Shown here: positions 43,041 to 55,805 of the stretch, piece after piece
How the letters are laid out: each line of letters starts with the position of its first letter
Numbering within the stretch: the stretch's first letter is position 1
Assembly: GCF_021869535.1 (NCBI RefSeq)
Contig: NW_026262659.1
Coordinates: 6,572,001-6,636,000 of the forward strand
Reading direction: 5' to 3'
Length of the DNA: 64,000 bases
Source: Mytilus californianus
Taxonomy: Eukaryota; Mollusca; Bivalvia; Mytilida; Mytilidae
The notes under the pieces: generated by a model
Database searches by the model: none
Told to the model about the DNA's origin: nothing
The model's input: only the letters and a program-made list of their open reading frames with translations
Program-made: the position numbers and the translations under genes

Positions 43041-43569
43041 TAATCATCATATTTACAAAAGCAGTATATTACTTTTAAGTTAAACCCCTACATGTACATG
43101 TGATTCTATTATATAACAAACATATGTATAAAGATTAAGGCAACTTTTATTTTTTTTTTTCCAATCTTATGGTTTAGATTTAAAAGATTTGTGTAATGAT
43201 TATATCTCAGTTTCTAAACTTAAATCCACAAAATATTGCTGAATGTGTTATTTTTACAATTTATAGGGGATGCCACATCATGCGTTAGAAATAAAAAACA
43301 ATTCTTAAATATAAGGTTACAATTATATATTATTATAAATATATTACATGTGAAACTTTTAAATGTTGTTTTGTATATTATCATATGATTTGTGACATAT
43401 GATTTGTAATGGAGAACACTATTGACTAATATAATATTATTTATCTTGATACATAATCTGAATATTACAAATCGATATGTACTGCATGAATACAGATGTT
43501 GCAATAAAGTACCACAATTATAAAGGACAAAATTTATAGAAGTGTATATTTATTGATCACTATTTTAGG

Positions 43570-43619
43570 ACAGACTGCAAATATTTCTGTTTGCCCAAAC
43601 CCTACCAACCAGTCTCAGG
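43570..43619 (+). pseudogene. Second exon-like fragment inside unit 1
   Basis: Bounded by TATTTTAG and CAG/GTGTGT, it reads GQTANISVCPNPTNQSQ and fits the phase of the preceding fragment. Too short to identify. A further possible piece near 46029-46115 (ADRHPPDGVDLGLGTEMNLC) ends in a stop. Confidence 0.35.
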
Positions 43620-44597
43620 TGTGTGGGAAATTTTCATTATTTTTAATTTTATTTTTTTATATATTTAAGGGAAATAGGGGCCAAAATGGTTTTATCTTGT
43701 AAACATTTTGAAAATAAGACTATTACAGAGTTTTGTGTAAATTGTCAGACGCAGATAAGCGAGGATATATACATGTATGTACATGTAATATTAGCACAAA
43801 CTAGTACAATTTAAGTAATTATTTACAGTTTGTCGTGCAGTCTGCTCCAAACCAGTTAAAAATCTTTAGTATTTAGGTGTCGACAACAGCTTTAATTTAT
43901 ATATATACTAGAATTTATTGTAATCTTCATCCTGGAAGATTCTAGGAGTTGCTCAAATAGATGAGTATCTTACGCTGCACATTTAGGTGCCAAGCTTTGT
44001 TAATTTTAGGCTGGAAGCATTATGACAACAATTTCATTTGCATAAAACCATTGGCCCTACTGGTTGCTGGGCTACTGTTGAATCCAAATTATGGTTGATA
44101 TTTATTAATGAAAATTATAGTACAGGTTGAATTGCAGTTAGCATGAACACTGGGACTAATTTGAAATGTTATGCTTTTAATTATGAGGGTACCTAGATGA
44201 TGTTAAGCAGCTTGTTTGTGCCTTTTGTTTTTTTGTTTTTTTGTTTTTTTGTGTAACACAGGTCATCCTTTATAACTTGTTGGTTGTCCTAACAGGAGAC
44301 ATTTACCATGTTTACTTTGCATAATCTAGGCCTTCTTATGATAATCCAAGTTTCAGGTCACCTAGACCTCAAATGGAAATAAGTTTTCATTTGGGCAACC
44401 TGGTTCAAACCCAAGACGAGACAGAGAGTGGTTGCTGCTGTTATACTAAATGTTTGTTTCTTCTTACATGGATTTAGACTTTAGTATACAGGTCCTCATA
44501 GTCATTCTTTGAAATTTGCATTTGCCTGAGTTGATCCAGTTCTTCTTGCCTTGTATTTATGGGCGGTTTTATTACATTATAAGAAATTCACTTCTAC

Positions 44598-45285
44598 AGA
44601 GACATCTTACACATTCAGGTATTTCCCATCCAATCTTTTATGGTAATATACTTTACAAAGTACAAAATGTCAGTTTACCTCAAAAGCTAACTAAACATTA
44701 AAGCAAACTTATAAAGAAGGAATACTGTTGCCTGCATAAAAAATGGCATATTTTGGCTTCAATATTGATTCACTTGCACAGTCTTTGCATCGGACAAAAA
44801 CTCATTTATTCTTAAACCAGTTGCTGGTTGATACGGGTTATGTTCCTCTAATCTATGTTATGATGATATGATACTAAACCCCCATTGGAGGGATGGTGCT
44901 AGATATTTCATATAATGAAGACATAATCTTTCGAACAGTTAAATTGAGGTCTGGAGCTGGCATGTCAGTAACTGTTAGTAGTCCATTGTTGATTTATGTA
45001 ATGTCGTCATTTTTCAATTTTTGTTTTGTTTGTTTTGTTACCTATTCTGATATTGGACTCGGACTTCTTTAAACTGTGTGATTTTTACTGTGCGTATTGC
45101 TGTGTGTTTGTTTGTTCTGCATTTGGTTGAGATTTTAAATAACTTGTTTAACCCCTCCACAATTTAGTACCTGTTCCAAGTCTGGAGCCTCTGGCCTATG
45201 TTAGCCTTGTATGAATTTTTATTTTAGTTCATATATTTGGGAGTTTAGTATGACATTCATTATCACTGTTCTGGTACAAATTTTT
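44598..45285 (+). mobile_element. R2 retroelement fragment inside unit 1
   Basis: RT C-terminal codons (44598-44870), broken by several changes, are followed by the R2 tail up to the GGGAGTTTAGTATGACATTC block. 5'-truncated and older than the copies at 416 and 40637. Confidence 0.7.
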
Positions 45286-47003
45286 CATTATGGCTGAAGC
45301 CATTCCTGGTTTTTAGGTGGATCGCTTCAGATGCTTGGTTCCAACTGCAGATGTTTATCCTGCTATAACCCCACGGGTTTTATAACTGTTATTTCAGACC
45401 TTTAGTAACCATTTAATTGCAAGTTCCACAGCACCCAGTACATACAGATGTATCAGAGAGGACAGTCTTTCTTTTTTCATGAGTTCAGATCTCTAATTGT
45501 TTTAATGAATACATTTCCTATCTCTCTCTATGAATTGTTAAGGTATTGCTTACTTGTACATTTTGTATCTCTCTCAACAAAAATTGTGACATTACTTTTA
45601 CTAGGTTTGAATATTTTTTTAGGAAAATTTAACAGATGTGTCAAAAAACAAATTTGAGGTTTATCAGTTTTTAAGAAGGTTTAACACTCCAGGCCTTTAC
45701 ATTTACCTTAACCAGAGTCATGCTGAAGTCTAGCAAATATTTCCTTATCTTCTTGTTGGCTTAACTTGGTATGAATTCAGTGTGTTTGAAGCTGTCTTTT
45801 CTATTGTTTTTGAGGATTATTCAAGGGTCGGAGTTCCAATGCTGACAACTTAATACAGGGGTTACAGAAGAATTATTATTTTTCTCGATTAATTATGCTT
45901 TAAATTGTATTGGTATTACATATGTACATATACTTCCATGTAGCTTTTTGCTGTACAAGAATTGTAGGAGATCCTATTAGCTTTAATGTTTGGATAGTAG
46001 ATTCCTCAATAGTAAGTATGTTTTTGTAGCAGACCGACATCCTCCAGATGGGGTTGACTTAGGTCTAGGCACGGAAATGAATCTTTGTGGTGGCATGATT
46101 GTCAAGCATGTTAAAAGTTAACTCAGAACATGAAACTATAAGGATCCACCATATTTCTTAATAAAACATGTAGCAGGTAATGACACAAGTAGTTCTAGAG
46201 TGGGATTTTTGCACAATGAGATGAAGAACATGATCAGATGGATTATGCGGTTCATCAATTCTTAAGTAAGTATGGTCTCAAATTTGACCAGGTTATTGCA
46301 AAGCATGGACTTGTGTTGCTATAGAATAAACAACTATATTATTGCCTTTATAATTAGCTGTCAGGGTTGCTTCATAAAATATTATGATTTTCGATCAGAC
46401 CAGACATTTTTTAACTGGATGTTTTTCACTTGTCACCCTTAACATGCTTATGAAATGAATTGTTAAACATCTTGAATATATATTTGATGATATACTATAA
46501 TATACTTTATCATATACTTGTATAAAATATTACTAAAATTTTACAGTTCAATAACATTTAAAAATATTAAAAGGCTATGAAAGGATTACTAGGTTTATTG
46601 ATCAGATTCCTAAGAATTTCCTCAGCGGGCCGATAAAGGAACCTTTATTGACTGCTTCCGGAATGTTATCACATGCCTTTCCGTTATTTTCCGTGACGTT
46701 TATCACATGCAACGTCGTGAATTTCCGGAAATTTGTTCGAAAACGACAACACAGTGCGGAAACCGCAAGTGATTTAAGACTTTTCACAAAATGGTTGAGG
46801 AGCAAATTTCAAACTAAGAACATAATAATTGTTGTGACAAGACCAATAAAATGCTTGTAATATCAATAAAAACAATTAAAGTTAAGAAATTTGTATTTGG
46901 TTGTCTGTAACTTATTATCTAAAAATTCATGGAAAGACAAAATTTTAATTAATAGTTCTTGCCCCCAGTCTGTATTTCTTTTGTTGAAGTATATGATAAA
47001 AAG

Positions 47004-47142
47004 ATAATTACATGTCATTTATCATATCAGACCCTTTATCGGCCCTCGTTCATGATATCAGCCCTCGAGCCTGCGGCTCTTGGGCTGATATCATGACCTA
47101 GGGCCGATAAAGAGTCTGATATGAAAAATGCCATGTAATAAT
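47004..47142. repeat. Long palindrome (arms about 60 bp)
   Basis: The left arm includes CATATCAGACCCTTTATCGG and CATGATATCAGCCC; the right arm returns GGGCTGATATCATGA and CCGATAAAGAGTCTGATATG. Arms match at most positions around a loop near GAGCCTGCGGCTC. It would form a strong hairpin. A CCGATAAAGGAACC echo lies at 46630. Confidence 0.9.
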
Positions 47143-47552
47143 CTATACATATTTTATGGTATACAAATACTATCAACTATCTTATGGTTTGGTGTAATTT
47201 TGGTTAGTATTTTTATCTGTGTAGGTAAATATGTTTTTGAACAGTTGTTCACAAAACATCATATAGATTATTTAACATATATATGTACCAAGTTGTACTT
47301 TGAATAAAAATATCTATCTATCTATCTGTAGTTATCTCATATCTGGTTCACAGCTTTACAGCGAACCGCCCTTTTTATGGCGGTTGACAGAGTCTCTGTT
47401 TTCCTCCGTCAATGTGGCAGAATTCGCTGCATAGAATCTTAATGTTAACTATAAAATTTTAGGTTTTTGGATAATACAGACTACACTTGTGTATCCCACG
47501 GTGTTTTCTAAATTTAAAGCACCAGTGTATCCCACAGTGCATCTTTATATTT

Positions 47553-47676
47553 TCATATATATCTATCTATCTATCTGCATTTTGCAGCAAGGTTGCCATA
47601 TTATCTTCGGGTAACCAACCATATATCTATCTACATATACATATACATCTATCTATCTATATATATATATATATAT
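47553..47676. repeat. ATCT and TA microsatellites, unit 1 end
   Basis: Two ATCTATCT tracts separated by a conserved CATTTTGCAGCAAGGTTGCC block, then a TA run. The same layout returns in unit 2 at 48256-48380. Confidence 0.9.
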
Positions 47677-47760
47677 CATATGAATCTATATTATGAATAA
47701 AAGCTGTGGCCAGATATCGCCAAACCATATATGTATTTTGTTTTAATGGCACCATCTGAG

Positions 47761-48463
47761 ATAATGGAATTTAAGTAAATAGACTTAAATTCAGTTATCG
47801 CTGGGGCCACTGACGGATTGTGTTTCATGTTTTAGATTTACCTAACATGAGTGACGTTATATTCTGTGACGTAATTTAGTCCTTTACAGAATTTCATCGC
47901 AGCAAGCAAGCTGTTTAAATTTCGTAAGCGGTAAAATTGAAAACCCGCCCTCCCACTCCTTTTTTTTGTACGAGATACTGCTCTTTTGTATTTATTTTTC
48001 AGGTTTTTGTCGGTGACAGTGGTAATACAGATTTGACTGATGATGTTAACTTGTTTGCGGTTGAGAAAAGTGACTTTTATTTGAACTTTGAGCATCATAA
48101 ATAGATTCCCAGTAATGGCAGAATTCGCTGCATAGAATCTTAATGTTAACTATGAAATTTTAGGTTTTTGGATAATACAGACTACACTTGTGTATCCCAC
48201 GGTGTTTTCTAAATTTTAAGCACCAGTGTATCCCACGGTGCATCTTTACATTTTCATATATATCTATCTATCTATCTGCATTTTGCAGCAAGGTTGCCAT
48301 ATTATCTTCGGGTAACCAACCATATATATATCTACATATACATATACATCTATCTATATATATATATATATATATATATCATATGAATCTATATTATGAA
48401 TAAAAGCTGTGGCCAGATATCGCCAAACCATATATGTATCTTGTTTTAATGGCACCATCTGAG
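47761..48463. mobile_element. Helentron-like unit 2, short copy (703 bp)
   Basis: Directly head-to-tail with unit 1: the junction reads CATCTGAG/ATAATGGAAT and the far end CATCTGAG/ATAACTGG. It has the left 183 bases, a 172-base stretch of its own (47944-48115) and the right 346 bases. It looks like a non-autonomous deletion form. Confidence 0.65.
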
Positions 48464-49195
48464 ATAACTGGTTTTAGAATAAATGTGTTTATTTCCGATG
48501 CAAAGACCCTATGAGTGAATCAATATTAATACCAAAATAGGCAATCCTTAATGACTTGACAACAGTATCGTAACTATATCCTTTCCGAAAAAGTCTGTTT
48601 AAAGGTTTGGTTAGCTTTTGAGGTGAATGCCGACATTTTTGTGCTTTGTAAAGAATATTACCATAAAATATTGGATGTGAAATACCCGAACGTATAAGAT
48701 GTCTGCATGTTGATTTATATTTACGAATGATGTCCTTGTACCGATGATAAAATTTAGTAAATGTTTTGACTAGTTTGTGAAATCGAAAACCCTGGTGTAA
48801 AAAATTCAGAAATACAGAGATTTCTTTCGTTGCAATCAAATACGTTGTTACATACACGAGCGAATCGAACAAGTTGAGATATATAAACACCATAAGATGG
48901 CGACAAAGGAACGTCATCATCTAAAAATGGATAATTAACAATAGGAAATGAAAAATCGTCTCTTTTATTTTACATTTTGGTATTAGGCTTCCCGTTAAAG
49001 ATATAGATATCAAGATCCAGGAAAGGGCAGTGTTCATTGTTAGTATTAGCTTTATTTAAAGACAGTTCGGCAGGATAAATCTCTTTAGTGTACATACTGA
49101 AGTCGTCATTATTGAGAGCCAATATATCTAATTCATTTTCAAGTTGTAGTTGGCCTTATTCATAGCAGATCTTGTTAAAACGTAACATTTTCATT
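48464..49195 (-). mobile_element. R2 retroelement, minus strand, 5' part
   Basis: From about 49195 down to 48489 the minus strand encodes the RT thumb region after the catalytic core: blocks YPAELSLNKANTNN, CPFLDLDIYIFNGK and RDDFSFPIVNYPF, then the YGVYISQL region in a neighbouring frame and the 143-codon frame at 48489-48920. The element is 5'-truncated at about 49195. Its 3' half lies at 40637-41253 beyond the insertion. Confidence 0.8.
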
Positions 49196-50389
49196 AATCA
49201 AATACAATTTTTTCATACTGAATCATGAACGAGTAAATCAACATTCAACTCTGATTTGTTGAAATTAAACATTTCTTCAACGATTGTTACTTCTTTTATT
49301 AAATAAAATGTCTGGTCGAACTTTTAGAAATGTATCACGGTTGATTTAATTAATTTTGTTTTGTCAGCGCCACGAATCAGTTGTTGTCTTGGGATTACTC
49401 TGAATTGAGCTAGTGTCGCTTAAACTCCTTATTATTGTATCTTAGTTTAGTTTGTTGATTTTGTTGTGTCAGTACCAGGTATAATCTTTAATTTGTGTAT
49501 GATAAAAATTAAGGTTTGTTGACAACGTAATATGATGATCAATAAAAATTTATCATGATTTGCTTCTGTTGATCTTGTTTAGTCAACACCAAAAATTAGG
49601 AATTCATTTTTAGTAACAGTTGAAGTTAGCATCAATTATCAACAACTATTTGCAGATTGTTTCTAGATAACATTTAAAGCTAGCATCACTTATCAACAAT
49701 CATTTGCGGATTACGTTTGAAGTCTATTGCTCCTACCACACCGGTAGAACTTTTATAAATAAACCTGGTGGCATTAGATAATTTTGTTTTGCTGTCAACA
49801 CAATTTCAGATTTATCGTGTATAAGGTATCGTTGATTACAACCACTTCTTAATGGTCATTTAAAATATGTGTTCTCATTAAGTTGAGAGTTATGTTACTC
49901 GCTGTTGGCCAACACAATAACAGTCAATTTGCAATTCATTCTACCATGTCATGATACTTTAAACTGTTTTTACAATATCTTAAGTTCATCATTAATATCA
50001 TTGCCTATACTGTATTGGAATGCTGGTATTGTATGAGATGATGTGGTATTTCTGTCTCTATAGCAAAGACAACATTTTTAGTAACTTTTCATGCAGTTTA
50101 AAACACAATTTCGTCCTCTTGTTGTCTCACTACATAAAAGCAAAATAATCAGAACTACTACAATGCAAAAATTAAAGTAGAATGAATAACATTTATCTAT
50201 ATATATTTAAAATACATATATCAACGGAGTTATAGCTTTTAACAGGGGATTTCAAATATATATTAAAATAAATATGTTTAAAATAAAAACAAAAGCTATC
50301 AAACATGTTACGTTCAATTTAAATGAAAAATTCAGTTAACCATACCAAATGTTTTTAAATCTTTATACATAAATGTTTATATATATACA
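49196..50389. other. No gene seen
   Basis: AT-rich. A short direct repeat at 49618-49715 (AGCATCAATTATCAACAACT then AGCATCACTTATCAACAATC) is the only structure noticed. Confidence 0.5.
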
Positions 50390-50860
50390 TTCGGAACCAT
50401 CAAAATACACAGATTTAAAGTATTGATTTTTTTAACCAGAAATAATGCAATGAAAGAACAGTAGAAATTTATATAACAGTATTACATCAAAATACAAAGA
50501 TTAAAAGTTTTGATTTGCTCGGTGAAACATAATCCATTGGAAGAAAGGTAAAAAGAACGTCAGAAATTTGAGGTTTTATCTACTCGACTAGACACAAAAC
50601 AATGGAGGAACAGTTGTTAAAACATCAAATAATAAAACTTACTTACTTTCAATTGATAAGGTTTATATAACAGCATTACACAAAACTACACAACATTAAA
50701 CAAATATACAGTATAACATCAAAAGTCAAAGGTTTAAAGCCGTTTAAAGCTAAGCGAGACAAACTACAATAGCAGAAAGTCCAGAATTGGAGGTTTGATC
50801 TGCTCGACTAGACACAAAGCAATAGAAGAACAATAAAGCCTTGTGCCAGAAAGACGACAA
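50390..50860. repeat. Degenerate tandem repeat, period about 230 bp
   Basis: CTACTCGACTAGACACAAAA (50579) and CTGCTCGACTAGACACAAAG (50807) anchor two units, with TATATAACAGTATTACATC and TATATAACAGCATTACAC as inner matches. Confidence 0.55.
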
Positions 50861-51727
50861 TTCACCCACTTAAGCACATTATTAATCTAGGACATGGGTA
50901 CTAGTACTTATAAAAGCGAAACTACACCATTGAAATGACATCTAAAAAAAAACTTTTTTCAATTTTACTGACAAAAAGAAGTTGTAAAAAGTTTTTCTCT
51001 ATGAACATACATATATACATTTAAATTTCCGTGTACTGTTCCATCATGTTCTAATATTATAAGTCAATTTTAGGATTTTCGGTTTCTGTAACAATGTTGT
51101 CGGAAATACATCAATGGCATATAAACCCGGCCTACAATACAAATTAAGATAAGAAATGTTTACTATCGTTGTGTTCATCATTCTCTGCAATATGCTTTTC
51201 GAAATGAAAGTGATTTTTATGAGAATTAATAACAAGGGGAAATGATCAATTTTCTCTAATAGCTACACAATTCCCGTAGTTTCATAAAACAACAAGTACA
51301 ATAAGTAAATAAGTAACTGTATATTTTGATCTATTGGCTCATTGATTGTTGATTTGAAATTACAAAATCAGTTTAGACAGGCTAGGGATACTACAAAATG
51401 TATAAACGAACTACTTAGGTAATCAAGTTTTATTTGACTTCAGAGCATTTGAAACGTGTATAATATTTACAAACAATCGGGTGTTCCCAAATCACGTGAA
51501 TATAATCTCTTCGTACTGACCAGTGTAACAAAGAGTGCATAATCAGTAAACGTGATACTATATATTAGTCACTTTGTCATTTGATCGACTCTTCTGATAA
51601 AATCAATATCAATGTAATAGAAATACAGTATATATAATATTTAGTACAGTATGTTGGGTAGTCAGACCTTCCTTCACAAACGTATGAAAGAACATCGTAT
51701 TGAAAAATATTAAAACAACCCGTTATG

Positions 51728-51795
51728 AATTGCATGCGTCCGAAGCGCTTTTCTGTATTTACCTTCATCAGGAACGCTCAAAGCCGAATATTTGA
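51728..51795 (-). repeat. GCGTTCCTGATGAAGG-type repeat, minus strand
   Basis: Reads GCGTCCGAAGCGCTTTTCTG then CTTCATCAGGAACGCTCAAA, the reverse complement of the copy at 17165-17225. Confidence 0.75.
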
Positions 51796-52589
51796 AATCC
51801 GAGGATGAACGAGAACCGAAACAGTTGAAGAGCTATATAACCAAAAAGGACACAAAAAAAATAGCCAAATCCATCTTATGTCAACTTAGCCTGATGGAGC
51901 TGAAACCTTAGTTTCTTTTTAATTCAAAAATTTATAAACGGACAATTTTAGAAAGGTTTGTTATAAATCATGTCAGTACCGAAGTATTGATTATGAATAT
52001 AAGCTCGACCATCCTCCCAGTCAGCATTTGAGAACTTCTGATCACACTTTATGTAAGACATATCTCAACTGACTGCCAATGTCCTAGCTCTGGGGAAGAA
52101 ATTATCAAACTAAAATGATTTTACAACGTTGGTTTTTAAAGTTTTTACAAATCAAGGTTATAAACATTGTCACCAGTTCGCATGCACGAAAAGAAGTAAT
52201 TCGCAGTTTGTAGTACAATTTTTGTATTTTTTATATAATATCATTTTGTCGTTTGTGCTTTGTGTTTTTAGAAATAAATTTGATATAACCTGTTGTCTAT
52301 GTACTGTTTATGCAATAATTAAATCATTTGAATAATTTCAGTCATTTTGGATTAAGTGTAAATATAGTTTAAAATAAAATAGAGCGATTTAGGTTATATT
52401 TTTCAACAAAGTAGGTCTTTGTTTTGTATTGAAGGTATCATAGTCTCATTGTACATAATCTTATCATGATATAAAAATAAGAAGAGTACTGTCAAATCGG
52501 TAAAGCGTGTCATAAATAAGAAGATATGATATGATTGCCAATGAGACAACTCTCCACCAGAAAGTCTTTTTAATATTTTTTTTTTTTTT

Positions 52590-53690
52590 ATTCTATGATT
52601 TTTCCGGGTCAAGTGAGCTTTTGTCATCACTGAGCGTCTGCCAGCCTTTACATAAATCTTCTATGAAACTATTGGGCCAATTTGACCCAAACTTGGCCAC
52701 AATCATCGCTGGGGTATTTAGTTTTAAAATGTGTCCGATGATTCCGTCTGCCAACCAACATGGCGACATGGCTAATGTTTTGACAATTATGTTAAAAATC
52801 GCTATGGATAGAGAAAATCTGACAAGAGCCCAACAGAACTTCAAAATATTCCGATCTATGTATTTACATCAAAACTGTCACCCGTCGTTTTTCTCATGTA
52901 AGTACCAAGGAGTTATTGCCCTTAAATGACGATAATCAGTTTTTTATTTTATTTTTGTCTATTATCTTGAAAACTAATATAGGTTCTAAACAAAAATGAT
53001 CGGCAATACATGATCTACAAATAAGTTAAGATGGCAGTAATTGTAGGTCGACTCTTTATATGAGTAATTTTCTCTACTGAAGATTATTACCATTTTTGAA
53101 TTTTTGCTAATTATCTTGAAAACCATTACAAATAGAGAGACACTAAAATAAACTGTCAGTCGAATCTTTGTTGGAACTATTGCCCTTTAATGACGATTTA
53201 AACCAATTTGTTGCGTTACTGCCTATAATTTTAAAACGTTGATAGAATTAAAGATATATAGAGAGGAACTTTAGATACCAAATATGATTAACAAGACAAG
53301 ATATACGAATGAATCATTATCGTTGGTTGGTTGAATTTATTTAGGAGGTATTGCCCTTAAAGTCGTGTTTAACCATTTTATTTTTGCGCTATTGCCTATG
53401 ATTTTAAAACTATAACACTAGATTTAACTTCAAATAGGAGTTATCGCCCTTTAATGATGATGTTATCCCATTTTTGTATTTTTTGCGAAAACTTCGGTGG
53501 ATAAAAAAGTCGCAAACAGCCAGACAAGATCTATAAATAAGTCAACAATGACGATTTTTAACCTTTTTCATTTTGGGAAAAATATGAAATATAAGGAGGA
53601 ACTGTAAACAGTAAAAATGAGCAGCAAGCTAAGAAACGATCAACAAAAAAGAGATTTCAGTCATGAATTATATGTTCGTCTACAATGTTG
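52590..53690 (+). repeat. Diverged long interspersed repeat with inner tandem units
   Basis: It starts with the dispersed block TTTTTCCGGGTCAAGTGAGC, then GCCAATTTGACCCAAACTTG. The phrases TATTGCCCTTTAATGACGA, AACCATTTT and CTTGAAAACTA recur at roughly 180-200 base intervals to about 53560. The 132-codon frame at 52531-52929 is a by-product, since it starts in an R1-tail remnant and contains the repeat. Confidence 0.6.
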
Positions 53691-53754
53691 GAGAGTGCCC
53701 ATTGTTGAAGATGCAGATAGATCCAGCGACACAGACTTGTAAAGGCCTCTACTT

Positions 53755-54208
53755 AAAGTTTGTTCTTTAGTTAGGTTTTTCTGTAACACCACTGTATCAA
53801 GTAAGAGAGAAGGTTGGGCACATGCAAACATGTTTAATCTTGTCACATTCTGTTTGTGTCTGCCCAAAGTCGTGATCCAGAAATTCCATGTTTGTCCGTT
53901 GTTACTGTATATTATCGTATTTGTTTTTCGTTTATTGTCTTGTACATAAATCAGGCTATTAGTTTTCTCGTTTGGTTTCTTTTATGCTTGATATGCGGTA
54001 TGGGTTTTGCCTATTGTTAATGGCCTAATGGTGACCTATAAATCTACGTCATTTGGTTTCATTGGCAATCATACCACATCTTCTTAGTTTAAATTGTACC
54101 TATGAATAGAATACTCAAAGATCATATTAATGGTTTACTTTTATAAATTTTTACTTGGATGGAGAGTTGTCTCATTGGCACTCATACCACATCTTCTTAT
54201 ATCTATTA
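53755..54208 (+). mobile_element. Two overlapping R1-type 3' tails
   Basis: The first tail runs 53755-54095 and ends CATACCACATCTTCTTAG. A second tail end (54125-54208) follows with ATGGTTTACTTTTATAAAT to CATACCACATCTTCTTATAT. Confidence 0.6.
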
Positions 54209-55369
54209 TATTGATAAGAATATAAGAATAAGTTTTTTTTCCAAGAATCGAGTTTACATGGATCTTTTTCTTTGTCAAATGACTGAGATAGCTTGAATTT
54301 CATAACAAGATAAAGACGACAGCAAACATCGACTACTCTTTAATTATCTTTGAAAACTATAAACGAAAGTATGTGCTTTAATCGATGCGTCACTGCATGA
54401 CATACTATTTGAATTTCCTTTCAAGGATTATGGTAGACAGAAACATGTTGTTACATCTCGTGTATGCAAGCTTCGAAAAAGTGAATGTGTCATTAACTAT
54501 GTACGAGTTTGATAAAATAAATTTAGATAGAGAAAAAGTCGGTCGATGTTATCACCTTTACCAAGATATATATTATATGCTGATTGTACATTACTGTTCT
54601 TGTCTTATTAGCAAATAACGTGTATGAGTAAGAAACCGTGCCATGATCCATGTGCACTGACATCCGTAAATTAATCCACAATTTGTTTTGAATATATATG
54701 ATTCATTTTATATTTATATGACTGTTGTCTGAAAATAACGAAAGATACCAAATGAAAAATATCCGCTCAAAGTACTGCACTAAATGTTAATTTATCATTG
54801 TAAGCTTAACGTCCAGTGGTAAATATTTCGTGCATATTAAGGACGAGAACAAATCTATCAATGATCCAATTAAGTAGTCCACCAGGGTGAACTGTATAAT
54901 ACTTAGACAGCCACTGGAAACGAGAGTATGTACCCCAGATTTGACGTTATTCATTCATTCCGACCATGGCAGTGGATTTATCGTTCCACAAAGTAAAACA
55001 AATATCGACCCGGAGAGTTCCAGGTGGGCTATATTCATATAGCCAACTCAACTTTTTAGGCTAGAGAATTTTGACTAAGAAATATTTTTTAAGCACTTTG
55101 GACTAACAGGATCTCGCATATGAAATTAATATAATTCAAAAGTAGATAACGTTGAAATCATTCAGTTTAATTCCATTTTTATTAGTGTTCACTAGTTTTC
55201 TTTATTTTGATTTCTCTCTAAAAAAGGTAATAATGAGAGGTCTTTAGGATTTTTATATTTTACATACCACTATTAACAAATGAACTACATCAGAATACTG
55301 AAATATTTATATATTTTCCTTATCATGATTTCTTAGAGAGGGTTGTTGCTCACAATGAAGCTATTAAAC

Positions 55370-55805
55370 CAAAAGTTCCAAGTGGTGAAGTTGAAATCAT
55401 CCCTTCGAAAATTTTACGGACGCCATCACGAGTTGGTTGACCGTCATGAAGTATCTGTTTCACATATGGCGACGGCTATGTTTATATCGTCGTAACTACA
55501 ATCCCGTCCCCTTTTCCCCGAATGTGACCTTCCGAATAAGACTTATCACCGGGTTTGTACTTAAATGAGAAAAACGACGGGTGCCACATGTGGAGCATGA
55601 TCTGTTTACCCTTCCGGAGCACCTAAGATCACCACAGTGTTTTTGGTGGGTTCGTGTTGCTCAGTCTTTTGTTTTCTATGTTGTGTTTTGTGTTCAGTCT
55701 GTTGTTTGTCTTTTCTTCGTTTTTCATTTTTTGCCATGGCGTTGTCAGTTTATGCTTGACTTATAAATTTGAATATCGCTTTGGTTTCTCTCGCCTCTCT
55801 TTAAC
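55370..55805 (+). mobile_element. R3-type retroelement 3' end
   Basis: Starts in the last coding part (TTTACGGACGCCATCACGAG, also at 33540 on the minus strand) and runs through GACGGGTGCCACATGTGGAG to GCCATGGCGTTGTCAGTTTA. 5'-truncated. Confidence 0.7.

Larger units (their letters stand above)
41254..47760. mobile_element. Helentron-like unit 1, long copy (6.5 kb)
   Basis: It shares its left 183 bases with 47761-47943 and its right 346 bases with the end of unit 2, so both units have the same ends. The left end carries a perfect 10-bp hairpin (GAATTTAAGT, six bases, ACTTAAATTC). Read on the minus strand this hairpin stands six bases from the 3' end, as in Helentrons, and the opposite end holds ATCT microsatellites, as in HINE elements. 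No TSD is needed to explain the insertion. No Rep or helicase frame was found. The interior holds an R2 fragment, a palindrome and exon-like pieces. Confidence 0.6.

Noticed and set aside
52531-52929. 132-codon plus frame
   Set aside because: It starts inside an R1-tail remnant, runs over a T-rich stretch and then a dispersed non-coding repeat. No domain.
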